A stretch of DNA of 64,000 nt from Hydrocarboniclastica marina (GCF_004851605.1 NZ_CP031093.1:186001-250000); one strand, 5' to 3'. Shown: positions 54,249 through 63,089, counted from the first letter of the stretch. Translations and numbers: made by a program. The notes: generated by a model from the sequence alone, not told the origin.

Positions 54249-54857
54249 CTACCAGCCGTAACGGAAGAGCGGGTCGATCCAGAAACTGAAACCGATATAG
54301 GTGGCCATCATCAGGAGGCTGCTGATGAATGTCTGGAAGCCCCATTTGAACGCCTTCTCGGAATCCCTGCGTATGGCGAAGTGGTAGAGGGTGGTCAGGG
54401 AAAGGCCCAGCACGCCCAGTGCGAGGCCCATCCAGGCAAAGCTCGCCAGCCTTACGCTCTTGACGAGTTCGGCCCGGCTCTCGCTGATGCTGTCTGGCTC
54501 GTCTTCATAGGTGATCAGCGCCCCGGGAATCTTGGGGTGGGCCGGAACCTGCAGTGAGTAGCGATAGAAAGGCCAGAACCGACCGCACCGGACGTAAATC
54601 AGTGTGCCCGCCTCAGGCGTGGTAATACCGGAGGCGCCCATCAGATGGGTGCCACACTCGAGAAATGCCTGGCGTAGCTGGTTCTCGTCGAACTCTTCGT
54701 AGTGTTCGGAGGCGCCAAAAACGGGCTCCCCGGTCGCCTGGAACCAGGTGTACTCCATCAGGCTCAGGCTGTAGCTGATTCCACCGTAGACAAACAGCAG
54801 GATGAGGAGAATGCGAATTACGCGGGACGTTTTAGAGGTTCTGGGGCGATTGATCAT
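54249..54857 (-). CDS. Membrane protein of unknown function
   Basis: A 202-residue protein with a basic N-terminus, one helix at about 12-30, a soluble middle portion (about 40-130) with two cysteines (CGTHL, RCGRFW), and two more helices near the C-terminus (about 130-155 and 170-190). I do not recognise the family. The ATG at 54857 follows AGGA; the upstream extension to 54959 lacks a site. It lies upstream of the RNase II gene and may be cotranscribed with it. Confidence 0.7.
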   Translation of the reverse strand: MINRPRTSKTSRVIRILLILLFVYGGISYSLSLMEYTWFQATGEPVFGASEHYEEFDENQLRQAFLECGTHLMGASGITTPEAGTLIYVRCGRFWPFYRYSLQVPAHPKIPGALITYEDEPDSISESRAELVKSVRLASFAWMGLALGVLGLSLTTLYHFAIRRDSEKAFKWGFQTFISSLLMMATYIGFSFWIDPLFRYGW

Positions 54858-55021
54858 GGAGGGTCCTGTGTTTTCAAGGACAGTGCCACAGCCGCTCCGG
54901 CGCTGTAAATAGGCCGAAAGGCGGTTTCGGGGCAAAACCGGGCTGCCCTGTGTGACCATGTCGCCTGTTATACTCGGGACCGACTACGAACCGAGCATTC
55001 ATTCAACCGGGAGTACATCCT

Positions 55022-55435
55022 ATGTCCAGGGTTCTAACGTGGGTTTTTAGCCTGTGCCTGACGACCACAATCGCCTTCCCTCTGACTGTAGCGGCTGAAG
55101 AAACAGGGCTGATGGACAAAGAGGAAGAGGAAGCTGTCACCTATGAGCCACAGGGCGTGCAGGAAGACGACTTTGACACCAACGTCAACCCGGTCCATGA
55201 ATCCTCCCTGCAGGGTTTTGACTGCATGGATGAGGACAGTGACGGCTACCTGACGATGCCAGAGCTGGATAGACGCGGCAGTTGCGTCGAGAACGCCGAG
55301 GAACGCGGCATGGACAGCGAAACCCGGACCGCTCTGGTACTGACTCAGATGGACGCCGATCGGGACCGCCGCGTCAGCCGCCGGGAATTCAACATCTGGA
55401 ACGAAATGCAGACCCAGAACGCAGGTGAGCGATAA
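55022..55435 (+). CDS. Secreted EF-hand protein
   Basis: A 137-residue protein with a signal peptide (about 1-25, ending AA-EE) and two EF-hand-like loops, at D70-E81 (DEDSDGYLTMPE) and D111-E122 (DADRDRRVSRRE). The second loop has arginine where glycine is usual at position six, so it may bind calcium weakly. Cysteines C68 and C88 could form a disulfide in the periplasm. A TATACT-like -10 lies near 54969. It is followed by a second EF-hand gene 115 bases later. Confidence 0.8.
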   Translation: MSRVLTWVFSLCLTTTIAFPLTVAAEETGLMDKEEEEAVTYEPQGVQEDDFDTNVNPVHESSLQGFDCMDEDSDGYLTMPELDRRGSCVENAEERGMDSETRTALVLTQMDADRDRRVSRREFNIWNEMQTQNAGER

Positions 55436-55458
55436 CCCGGACCAGCCAGCCGGGTTAT
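55432..55458 (+). terminator. Hairpin overlapping the stop codon of the first EF-hand gene
   Basis: ATAACCCGG pairs with CCGGGTTAT across a nine-base loop; the TAA stop codon is inside the left arm. No T-run follows, so this is a weak terminator or an RNA-stabilising element. Confidence 0.45.
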
Positions 55459-55550
55459 GTCGATGTCGTAACTGGATATCAGGCGGATGCTGGGGGATGG
55501 TGGCAGTGTAGAAACACGCAGTCTGTTAATACGTCGAAGGAGAACGACCT

Positions 55551-55991
55551 ATGCATAAGACCGCAATCGCATTCGCTACCACAGCTGCACTCGCGCTCGT
55601 ATCAGGGCCCCTGGCAGCGACCGCAACTACAACGACCACAGTGGGGTCCGTGAATAACACGGAAAGCACCATCGGCCAGAGTGGCAGCAACGTCGGTGAC
55701 ATGAACATGGATCGGGAAAGAACTGCTGACCTTCAGCAGGTCTTTGAGCAGCTCGACCAGGACGGCGACGGCCAGCTCGATCAGGAAGAATTGAGCTCCT
55801 ACGGCACCACTGCGGCAGGCCAGTCAACCAGTGGCATGGAAGCAGGAGACCGTGGTGAGCGCCTGATGGAGCAACTCGACGCGGATCGGGACGGCTACGT
55901 CGACGAGGAAGAGTTGCAGCAGGGTCACACACCGGCACAGCAAAAAGGCCAATCAGGATATGATCCTGAAGCGGGGGCAGCCGGACAATAG
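55551..55991 (+). CDS. Secreted EF-hand protein, second of a pair
   Basis: A 146-residue protein with a signal peptide (about 1-25), a threonine-rich linker and two canonical EF-hand loops: D69-E80 (DQDGDGQLDQEE) and D110-E121 (DADRDGYVDEEE). Both keep the glycine and the twelfth-position glutamate, so calcium binding is likely. The tail is rich in Q, G and A. Calcium-binding secreted proteins of this kind are seen in many marine gammaproteobacteria; the role is unknown. Confidence 0.82.
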   Translation: MHKTAIAFATTAALALVSGPLAATATTTTTVGSVNNTESTIGQSGSNVGDMNMDRERTADLQQVFEQLDQDGDGQLDQEELSSYGTTAAGQSTSGMEAGDRGERLMEQLDADRDGYVDEEELQQGHTPAQQKGQSGYDPEAGAAGQ

Positions 55992-56020
55992 CCAAAACTG
56001 CGCCGCTCACAGCGGTGTTC

Positions 56021-56051
56021 GCCAGTTGGGCCGCCTGGCGGCTTAACTGGC
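56021..56051. terminator. Hairpin between convergent EF-hand and DUF411 genes
   Basis: GCCAGTT pairs with AACTGGC around an inner GCCG/CGGC-type stem, 30 bases after the EF-hand stop and 55 bases from the convergent gene's end. Without a T-run its role as a terminator is uncertain. Confidence 0.45.
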
Positions 56052-56105
56052 CTGCAAGCAAAGCCGGGCGCGCATTTTAAGCGGTGCGCTTCCTGGCCGG
56101 GTGTA

Positions 56106-56585
56106 TCAGGGGTATTCCGCAACCACCCGGGTTTGTCCCGCCTCGTTGAATTCCAGAACCTGATAGTGGTCCTGGCGACCACCCATCTCCATGCCGGGGG
56201 AGCCAGCTGGCATGCCCGGAACCGCAAGTCCTTTGGCGTCGTTTGCGCGACTGATCAGTTGCCGGATGTCCTGGGCCGGGACATGCCCTTCTATGACGTA
56301 GTCTCCGATGAAAGCGGTATGGCAGCTCGCCAGGTGCGGGTGAAGCCCGGCCTCCTGCTTGATCGAGTTCATCTGCTCTGAATTATGAACCTCGGGTTCA
56401 AACCCGTTTGCCTTGAGGTGATCTATCCAGTCGCCGCAGCAGCCGCAGGTGGGCGACTTGTAGACCGTGATTTTATCGTCTGCCACCACCTGGGCGCTGG
56501 GCAAATAGATAACGCCCCCCAGTCCGATCGCTGCGGCCAGCCCGGCGCCGAGGCTGAGCTTCTTGATTCTGCTGTGCTTGTACAT
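56106..56585 (-). CDS. DUF411 metal-binding-type protein
   Basis: A 159-residue protein: an N-terminal hydrophobic signal or anchor (about 8-28), then a thioredoxin-like DUF411 domain with C47, C49 and C50 in YKSPTCGCCGDW and the later HLASCHTAF. DUF411 proteins are exported and linked to copper or other metal resistance. A glycine/methionine-rich stretch (PGMPAGSPGMEMGG) near the end adds possible metal ligands. It converges on the EF-hand pair, forming a small locus of exported metal-type proteins. Confidence 0.85.
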   Translation of the reverse strand: MYKHSRIKKLSLGAGLAAAIGLGGVIYLPSAQVVADDKITVYKSPTCGCCGDWIDHLKANGFEPEVHNSEQMNSIKQEAGLHPHLASCHTAFIGDYVIEGHVPAQDIRQLISRANDAKGLAVPGMPAGSPGMEMGGRQDHYQVLEFNEAGQTRVVAEYP

Positions 56586-56655
56586 TGACTGATTCTCTCC
56601 ACGTCGTATTCGAGCTGTGCCGCCCTGGTGTGAGCAAGGCAGAGATTCTAACGGG

Positions 56656-58281
56656 TCAGAGCGTCAGACCCGAACTCGGCTCGGAAGTTTCTGCGGAATG
56701 ATCATTCCCTGCTGTACGGGAAAGGTGCGCCAGCAGGGCCTTGGCCGGCATCGGGTGGCCCGTGAAATAACCCTGGATCAGATCGCAGTGATTGTCCCTC
56801 AAAAAGTCGAGCTGGGCTTGCGTCTCTATACCTTCCGCAACCACAGGAATACCCAGGTTGTGGGCGAGATTGATAACCGCCCGAACAATAACGGCATCAT
56901 CAGGCCGCTCGACCACATGGGCGATAAAGGAGCGGTCTATCTTGACCAGGCTGACCGGGAAGTTGCGCAGATACGCCAGGGACGAATAGCCCACACCAAA
57001 ATCATCGATTGCGAGTTGCAGCCCCAGCTGGTCCAGCCTGAGCAACTGGTCCATGTTGTGCTCGATGTTATCGATGAAAATTTCTTCGGTCAGTTCGATC
57101 TTCAACTTGGACGGGTCGACCGCGTATCGGGTGAGCATTCCCGACACAGCTTCCAGCAGATCCGGGCTGGCAAGCTCACGACCGGACAGGTTTATGGCGA
57201 TGCTCATGTGGTCCAGGGCGGTTCCGCGCCAGCTACTCAGGTATCGGCAGGCGTTTTCGAGTACCCAGCGGCCGATGGGAATGATCAGTCCCGATTCTTC
57301 CGCCGCCGGAATGAACTCCAGCGGCGGCACCAGCCCCCGGGTCGGGTGCTGCCACCGGATCAGCGCCTCGACGCTGCTCTGCCGGCCGTCGGCAAGGTTG
57401 AGCTGAGGCTGCATGTAGAGGATGAACTCGTCGCGCTCCAGGGCCAGGTGGAGATCTTTTTCCAGCTGTAGCCGGTCCAGCGCGCGCTGGTGCATACCAG
57501 CTGCGTAGAACTGGAAGCTGTTACGGCCCGTCGCTTTCGCCTGGAACAGGGCAGCGTCGGCGTTCCGCAGCAGCGTCTCAGCGTTATTGCCGCCTTCGGG
57601 AAAGACAGCGACGCCCATGCTGCCGGTGATCTTGTGGCTTTGACCATCGATGCAAAAGCTGGGCTCCAGGCACTGCTGCACCCCGGTGACAAGTTCGATC
57701 GCGTCCTCCAGGGAGGCGACCTGTTCCAGAAACAGGAGGAACTCGTCCCCGCTGGAGTGAGCAATCATTACTTCAGGGCAGGCCAGCTTCGAGAGCCGAT
57801 CAGCAACCTGAATCAGAAGCTGGTCGCCGAATCCGTGGCCGAGACTGTCGTTGAGAACCTGGAAGCGGTCCAGGTCGAGCACAATCAGTGCCAGTTGATG
57901 GTGCTGTCGAGCACTGACTTGCAGCGAGTGAACCAGATTCTCAATAAAGAAGTTGCGGTTCGGAATTCCGGTCAGTTCATCGATGCTGGCCATGCGCTGC
58001 AGATCTGATTCAGCGGACCGGCGCTGGCGCGTTTCGGTTTCCAGTGCCGCTCGGGCTTCGGCGAGATCTGCCTGCTGTAAGAGCAGTTGCCGTAACAGAT
58101 AAAGTAAGCCCGCAATGGTCAGCCCGCCCATGAATAACAGGGCGGGCACTAACCATGGACTGGCAAACCCTGGCTCGACCTGCCACGCATAAATACTCAT
58201 CGCGAGGGTGAAGGTTGCTACCGACAACGGCAACCAGGGACCCAGAAAATCCAGCACGCGACTGCTCTGGGGTAGCTTCAT
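56656..58281 (-). CDS. GGDEF-EAL dual-domain protein
   Basis: A 541-residue membrane protein: two helices (about 17-33 and 43-66), a GGDEF domain (about 100-260) and an EAL domain (about 285-525). The GGDEF loop reads SGDEF, a non-standard first residue; activity of the cyclase is uncertain. The EAL catalytic residues look intact (EALIRW, DDFGVGYSSLAYLR, KIDRSF), so it is most likely a c-di-GMP phosphodiesterase. An inverted repeat at 58383 lies in its upstream region. Confidence 0.9.
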   Translation of the reverse strand: MKLPQSSRVLDFLGPWLPLSVATFTLAMSIYAWQVEPGFASPWLVPALLFMGGLTIAGLLYLLRQLLLQQADLAEARAALETETRQRRSAESDLQRMASIDELTGIPNRNFFIENLVHSLQVSARQHHQLALIVLDLDRFQVLNDSLGHGFGDQLLIQVADRLSKLACPEVMIAHSSGDEFLLFLEQVASLEDAIELVTGVQQCLEPSFCIDGQSHKITGSMGVAVFPEGGNNAETLLRNADAALFQAKATGRNSFQFYAAGMHQRALDRLQLEKDLHLALERDEFILYMQPQLNLADGRQSSVEALIRWQHPTRGLVPPLEFIPAAEESGLIIPIGRWVLENACRYLSSWRGTALDHMSIAINLSGRELASPDLLEAVSGMLTRYAVDPSKLKIELTEEIFIDNIEHNMDQLLRLDQLGLQLAIDDFGVGYSSLAYLRNFPVSLVKIDRSFIAHVVERPDDAVIVRAVINLAHNLGIPVVAEGIETQAQLDFLRDNHCDLIQGYFTGHPMPAKALLAHLSRTAGNDHSAETSEPSSGLTL

Positions 58282-58382
58282 TTAAGGCTCGTGTTATTTA
58301 TGGGTAGTGACTCTTCACTATAGGCGACAATGCAGGCCCAGAAATGACGTGGTTCCAATGCCGAACTTGTTTTACAGAATTA

Positions 58383-58398
58383 CACAATCTGGATTGTG
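58383..58398. repeat. Perfect inverted repeat upstream of the GGDEF-EAL gene
   Basis: CACAATC-TG-GATTGTG is a seven-plus-seven perfect inverted repeat with a two-base centre, about 100 bases before the GGDEF-EAL start and 33 bases past the AEC stop. It resembles a dimeric repressor or activator site more than a terminator. Confidence 0.45.
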
Positions 58399-58430
58399 CT
58401 TTTGCTCGAAGCGCTAGCGGAAGCAGGGGC

Positions 58431-59390
58431 TTAAGGAACGGGGGCGATAAAGCCCCAGCTGCTGAGCATCCAGATGCCAAGGCTCAGGCTTATCGGCGAG
58501 AGCAGGGTCGAAAGCGCAACAAGGCTTGCTGCCAGTTCGCTGTTACCACGCATTGCGCGCGCCATCACGTAGCTTACGGTTGCCGTCGGGGCGGCGAACA
58601 TCACAAACAGCGTGCCCAGAAGGAGGTCGTTGAAGCCCATGGCTACGGCGCCACCCGTATAGAGCGCAGGCAGCACTACCAGTTTCAGGCAGACTGACCA
58701 GCTGCTGAGCTTGTTGACTGCGCGCCATGCTTGCCGGTTGATAGATGCGCCCACGCACAGAAGAGCGAGCGGTAAAGTCAGGGCGCTGAAGTAATCGCCG
58801 CTGTCTACCACCAGATCCGGCAACGGGACGCCCAGAAGGGTGACAGCGGTACCAGAGACAATGCTGATAATGAGCGGGTTGCGGAGTATGTTGAGAAAGA
58901 TTTCGCGCCAGGGTGTAGCTCCGCCGTCGGCGGCGGCGAGCGCATAGACAGAAAGAACATTGTAGGCGAAGGTGAGAACGGCCAGAAGAACCGACCCAAC
59001 CGCCAGGCCTTCGTTACCGTAAAGGCTCGCGCATAGGGCAATGCCGACAATGCCGAGGTTGCCCCTGAATGCGCCTTGCACAAAAACATCACGGTTTTCC
59101 GGTGCAAGACCCAGCCAGCCGGTGGTCGCCCAGAGCAGGCCGAAACCAAGAACCGTGACGCCAAGCGCGAACAGGAGCTGGTTGAGGTCAAGGACTGAGG
59201 CCAGGTCCAGCTGACTGAGATTGAGGAAGATCAGGGTGGGCAGCGCGACCCGGAACACCAGCTGAGAAGCTGTTTCGACGAAGGCGTCGTCTATGAGGCC
59301 GGCGCGTCGCAGCACCCAGCCCATTCCCATGACGAGAAAGATCGGTGCTGTGACTGAAAGGGCAAAACTGAAGTTTTCAGCGTAACTCAA
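58431..59390 (-). CDS. AEC (auxin-efflux-carrier-like) family transporter
   Basis: A 319-residue membrane protein with about ten helices arranged as two halves, typical of the AEC superfamily (PF03547). The first half starts MGMGWVLRRAGLID and a conserved asparagine/proline-rich region (NILRNPLIISIVSGTAV) marks the second. Substrates of bacterial AEC proteins include malate and malonate, but most are unknown. Its start overlaps the HD-GYP stop by ATGA, so both are cotranslated. Confidence 0.87.
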   Translation of the reverse strand: MSYAENFSFALSVTAPIFLVMGMGWVLRRAGLIDDAFVETASQLVFRVALPTLIFLNLSQLDLASVLDLNQLLFALGVTVLGFGLLWATTGWLGLAPENRDVFVQGAFRGNLGIVGIALCASLYGNEGLAVGSVLLAVLTFAYNVLSVYALAAADGGATPWREIFLNILRNPLIISIVSGTAVTLLGVPLPDLVVDSGDYFSALTLPLALLCVGASINRQAWRAVNKLSSWSVCLKLVVLPALYTGGAVAMGFNDLLLGTLFVMFAAPTATVSYVMARAMRGNSELAASLVALSTLLSPISLSLGIWMLSSWGFIAPVP

Positions 59391-60694
59391 TGGCGGCCGG
59401 CATCTGTTCCTGGGGTTGGTGCATTACCGAGCGGCAAGCGGGTCTGGCGTTCAATATGCTGCTCCAGCGTAAACCCATGAATGCCGTCGGGCAAGGGTCG
59501 AGCTATTCTGTAAGGCTGGCCCGAGGGGTCCAGGGGCTCATCTTCAAGACGAACGACGCGGGATTCGCAGGGATAGCCCTTGTTGTCGAGTACCAGTTCA
59601 AGCACCGGCCTCAACTTCTGGTTCGGGTCCGTCGACAGCACCACAGCCACCTCACCCGAGCTCATCTCCACCAGGCTACCCGGTGGATACAGGCCTATCA
59701 TTTTGATGAAGACTTCAACAAGCTCCTTGTCGAACTGCGTTCCCCCGCACTTGTAGAGAATACGCAACGCCTCAGCCGCAGGCGCGCCTTTTTTATAGCA
59801 GCGGTCACTGGTAATGGCGTCGTAGGCGTCGACGATGGAGATGATCCTGGCGTAGCGGCTGATGGAGGCGCTGGGCAGCGCGTTTGGATAGCCCTGACCG
59901 TCCATGCGTTCGTGATGGGATAGCGTCGCGTCGCGAACGATTGCCGCAAGCTGATGATGAGAGCCCAGCAGGTCAAAGCCGTGCTGGGGATGGGTTTTCA
60001 TGATGTCCATTTCTTCTTTCGTAAGCGCGCCCGGCTTGTTCAGCACCTCAGGCGGAATACGCATCTTGCCGATATCGTGGAGCATGCCGCAGAGGCCGAG
60101 TATCTCGAGTTCTTCCGTCGGCAGGTCGAGAAAACGGCCGAAGCTGATAGCGAGAATGCCGACTCTCAGGCAGTGCTCCGCTGTGTAGGCGTCCTGGTGA
60201 CGGATACGGCTGAGCCAGAACATGGCATTGGCGTTGGCCATGATGCTGGTCACACAACTCTGGATGACCGAGCGAACCTGGACCAGATCGAACGGCTGTC
60301 CATTTGCGACGTCCAGAAGCAGCTGATCAACGTATTTTCGCGCCTGCTCGTAGCTCTCACGCGCGCGAACCAGCTCTTCGCCCAGGCTCTTCTCTTCCGG
60401 GAGCGCCTTGAGCTTACGGCTTTTTGCGGATGCGATATCGTCTTGCACAAGCCGGTACTGGTCCTCGGTCATCTCGACTGTGACCGAAAGGCAGTAGCGG
60501 CGAAGGGTGGCCAGTTGGCTTGCAGTTTCAACTACAAATTGCTGGAAGAGGATCGGGACGTCAGTCCAGGGTCGGTCCAGGCCTACGACCCGCATGCCCA
60601 ATCTCACGGCGTCAGCAGGCACCTGAACCTGACGCAAGGTCTGGCCAGTCTTGCTGGATCTGCCGATACCGCGGGATTTGCGTCGGAACAACAT
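59387..60694 (-). CDS. HD-GYP c-di-GMP phosphodiesterase
   Basis: A 435-residue protein with an N-terminal DUF3391-type region (MRVVGLDRPWTDVPILFQQF) and a complete HD-GYP domain: AEHCLRV, LHDIGK, THP, SHHERMDGQGYP and VDAYDA. All metal ligands are present, so hydrolysis of c-di-GMP to GMP or pGpG is expected. It is cytoplasmic. It is followed by, and overlaps, the AEC transporter gene. Confidence 0.92.
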   Translation of the reverse strand: MLFRRKSRGIGRSSKTGQTLRQVQVPADAVRLGMRVVGLDRPWTDVPILFQQFVVETASQLATLRRYCLSVTVEMTEDQYRLVQDDIASAKSRKLKALPEEKSLGEELVRARESYEQARKYVDQLLLDVANGQPFDLVQVRSVIQSCVTSIMANANAMFWLSRIRHQDAYTAEHCLRVGILAISFGRFLDLPTEELEILGLCGMLHDIGKMRIPPEVLNKPGALTKEEMDIMKTHPQHGFDLLGSHHQLAAIVRDATLSHHERMDGQGYPNALPSASISRYARIISIVDAYDAITSDRCYKKGAPAAEALRILYKCGGTQFDKELVEVFIKMIGLYPPGSLVEMSSGEVAVVLSTDPNQKLRPVLELVLDNKGYPCESRVVRLEDEPLDPSGQPYRIARPLPDGIHGFTLEQHIERQTRLPLGNAPTPGTDAGRH

Positions 60695-60790
60695 TCTGGA
60701 TTTCCGTAAAACGCCGTACTCGTCATTATAGTCCGGCCTGCCATCCCGGCTGTAAATTTACGTAACCGGAACCAAACCTGTGGGCCAGTT

Positions 60791-61357
60791 CTAGCGTCGA
60801 CTGATAAGCGTCAGGAATTCCGAGCGGGTGGCCTGGGACTTACGGAAGCCGCCGAGCATGACAGAAGTGCTCATCACCGAATTCTGTTTCTCGACGCCTC
60901 GCATCATCATGCACATGTGCTGTGCTTCGATAACTACACCCACCCCCCGCGCATCGGTCGCTTCGAGAACGGCGTCGGCGATCTGGCGGGTGAGGTTTTC
61001 CTGGATCTGTAGGCGACGGGCGAACATATCAACGATCCGGGCCAGCTTCGACAAACCCAGCACTTTGCCGTCGGGGAGGTAAGCAATGTGGGCCTTGCCA
61101 ATAAATGGCAGCATGTGGTGCTCGCACATGGAATAGAGTTCGATGTTCTGGACGACCACCATCTCGTCATTGGTTGACTCGAATACGGCGCCATTGACGA
61201 TGGTTTCGAGGTTTTGCTGATAGCCCTGAGTCAGAAACTGCATGGCTTTCGCCGCACGTAATGGCGTGTCGCGCAGACCCTCGCGAGAGGGATCCTCGCC
61301 GAGTTGTTCAAGAATCTGACGGTAACTGCTGGCGAGCGTGTCGAGGCTGTGGGTCAT
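60791..61357 (-). CDS. folE: GTP cyclohydrolase I
   Basis: A 188-residue FolE enzyme, the first step of folate (and pterin) synthesis. Zinc ligands are C78 and H81 (MCEHH) and C149 (HMCMM); the conserved [10 protein letters not shown] follows. I chose the ATG at 61357; the extension to 61447 adds a poorly conserved head. Length agrees with compact bacterial enzymes. No folate genes adjoin. Confidence 0.93.
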   Translation of the reverse strand: MTHSLDTLASSYRQILEQLGEDPSREGLRDTPLRAAKAMQFLTQGYQQNLETIVNGAVFESTNDEMVVVQNIELYSMCEHHMLPFIGKAHIAYLPDGKVLGLSKLARIVDMFARRLQIQENLTRQIADAVLEATDARGVGVVIEAQHMCMMMRGVEKQNSVMSTSVMLGGFRKSQATRSEFLTLISRR

Positions 61358-61584
61358 CAAGGTCACTTTGCTTGGGCGACTTACAGAGGTCGCATAGAGG
61401 AGTTGGTATTTTATAGTTTTAGGAAGGGGCAGCCTAGTGCGGGGCATTCACAATTCTATCGGGGCCTTGACCACGCCCGCGAGGCGCAGCCGAGCGCCAC
61501 ATGGAGTCCGTGGCGGAGAACTTCGGGCCGAACTGCCGCAGAGCACTGCCTTGAGTATGTACCGGCCAGAGCGGCGACGCCCGT

Positions 61585-61785
61585 CTATTTCCTGAGTTGA
61601 TTCAGCGCATCACTGATAGCTTCTGCTTCTGCCGCGAGCACCCGGTAAAGTATTGACGAGGGCTGGTCCTGCTGGCGGTCCAGTTGCTGTTGCTTGAGTT
61701 CGTAAAGCCGACAGAGTCGCTGGCCGGCGGCGCTACAGTTGACCTTGTCCATGGTGTCACCCGAATACTTGGCGTTTCGCGTCAT
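61585..61785 (-). CDS. Small protein of unknown function
   Basis: A 66-residue basic-to-neutral protein, helical and rich in Q, L, R and A; no signal or membrane helix. GAGGA lies about eight bases before the chosen ATG; a longer start at 61800 adds five residues. I recognise no family. The start codon lies inside a 14-base perfect palindrome. Whether this is a real gene is unsure. Confidence 0.5.
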   Translation of the reverse strand: MTRNAKYSGDTMDKVNCSAAGQRLCRLYELKQQQLDRQQDQPSSILYRVLAAEAEAISDALNQLRK

Positions 61786-61792
61786 ATGACGC
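61779..61792. repeat. 14-bp perfect palindrome over the small gene's start
   Basis: GCGTCATATGACGC reads the same on both strands and covers the ATG of the small minus-strand gene. It could be an operator or a start-codon-occluding structure. Confidence 0.45.
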
Positions 61793-62156
61793 TTCCTCAC
61801 GTTAGGCCCTATATAGAGCTAAGCAAAAGCACTGCCATTTTCAAGCTTTCATCGTTTACACATGTTAATGAGCTTGCATCTTTTTGATTTACAAGCGTTG
61901 CCAATAACACTTAGTTCGCATTAACACCAAAAACAGGGGCGACGGCGGTTTATCGTATTAGACTTTCGGGTATAGTCGTCACCAAAGTCGTCAGGATCCT
62001 GACACCCCAGCCTCGACGACACGGGCACGCACAGTCTTAAGACCTTTCGCAGAAGGCGTTGGATACAGTGCTGTCCGTACCTCACAAACAGTGGCGTTTC
62101 TGCGTTGACCGAGCGCCTGTGACCCAACCTATTCCTGGCGAGCCAACCTGACTCTT
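61786..62156. other. Intergenic region upstream of the alpha/beta hydrolase
   Basis: These 371 bases hold the divergent promoters of the small gene and the hydrolase. I see a second 14-base palindrome at 61990 and an AT-rich left half, but no tRNA, no other RNA gene and no confident promoter. Confidence 0.4.
61990..62003. repeat. 14-bp perfect palindrome upstream of the hydrolase
   Basis: GTCAGGATCCTGAC is a perfect palindrome about 155 bases before the hydrolase start. It may be an operator; no matching regulator gene is adjacent. Confidence 0.45.
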
Positions 62157-63089
62157 ATGAACCAATCAGATGTTATTGCAGGGTTCATGCCGGCGACTGA
62201 ATCACCTTCGCTTGCGCACTGGCAAACCACTGGCAAGTGGTTCAATTATGATGGGCATGCGGTTTTTAGCCAGATGGGTGGCGAGGGCGAAGCGGTCCTC
62301 CTGCTCCATGGTTTTCCCACGTCGTCTTGGGACTGGCATCGGATCTGGCCTTTCATCGCGCCGCACTACCGTGTGTTTGCGCTCGACATGATGGGCTTTG
62401 GATTTTCTGATAAGCCCCTGGAGTACCCTTACTCTATTTCTGACCAGGCCGATCTGCACCAGGGCTGGATCGAGCAGATGGGCCTTGGCCGGGTTCACAT
62501 TCTCGCGCATGACTACGGCTGCAGCGTAGCGCAGGAACTACTGGCGCGCAGTCAGGAGGACGCGCTGGATTTTTCCATCGCGAGCGTCTGCTTCCTCAAT
62601 GGCGCTGTGTTCCCGGAAGTTTTCAAACCCCTTTTCATCCAGAAAGTGCTGGCAGGGCCATTGGGCGCGTTGGCCAGCCGTGTATTGTCGCGCCGGGTAT
62701 TTGACTACAACATGAGCCGTATTTTTGGCCCAGAAACCCAGCCAGGCCATGAGGAGCTCAGTGACTTCTGGCAGTTGCTGCTCTATAACAACGGCCGGGG
62801 CGTGATCCATAAGTTGATGGGCTATCTGGACGAGCGCCGCTGCCACCGTCATCGCTGGGTCGGCAGCCTGCTCCGGGCCCGTCAGCCCATACGCCTGATC
62901 GCGGGAACCGCGGACCCTGTGTCTGGCCGTGGTGTCATTGAGCGTTTCCGCGAGCTGGCGCCCTCGCCGGATATTGTGGCTATGCCGGGCGTGGGCCATT
63001 ACCCCCACTTTGAGCGCCCGGGCATGGTCTGGCATCACTACCGGGACTTCCTGAAGGATACGCGATCTCCGCAGACATCAGGGGGTTAG
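62157..63089 (+). CDS. Alpha/beta hydrolase, epoxide-hydrolase/dehalogenase-like
   Basis: A 310-residue hydrolase. The oxyanion segment HGFPTSSWDW (about 51-60) and the nucleophile elbow AHDYGCSV place an aspartate nucleophile at D119, as in haloalkane dehalogenases and epoxide hydrolases rather than serine esterases. The acid is probably in GTADPVSG and the base histidine in GVGHYPHFE. Cap residues that would give substrate class are not recognisable. There is no signal peptide. Isolated gene before corA. Confidence 0.87.
   Translation: MNQSDVIAGFMPATESPSLAHWQTTGKWFNYDGHAVFSQMGGEGEAVLLLHGFPTSSWDWHRIWPFIAPHYRVFALDMMGFGFSDKPLEYPYSISDQADLHQGWIEQMGLGRVHILAHDYGCSVAQELLARSQEDALDFSIASVCFLNGAVFPEVFKPLFIQKVLAGPLGALASRVLSRRVFDYNMSRIFGPETQPGHEELSDFWQLLLYNNGRGVIHKLMGYLDERRCHRHRWVGSLLRARQPIRLIAGTADPVSGRGVIERFRELAPSPDIVAMPGVGHYPHFERPGMVWHHYRDFLKDTRSPQTSGG

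Noticed and set aside
58298-58480. A 60-codon minus frame before the GGDEF-EAL gene
   Set aside because: No ribosome site and it runs across the intergenic inverted repeat and AEC 3' end.
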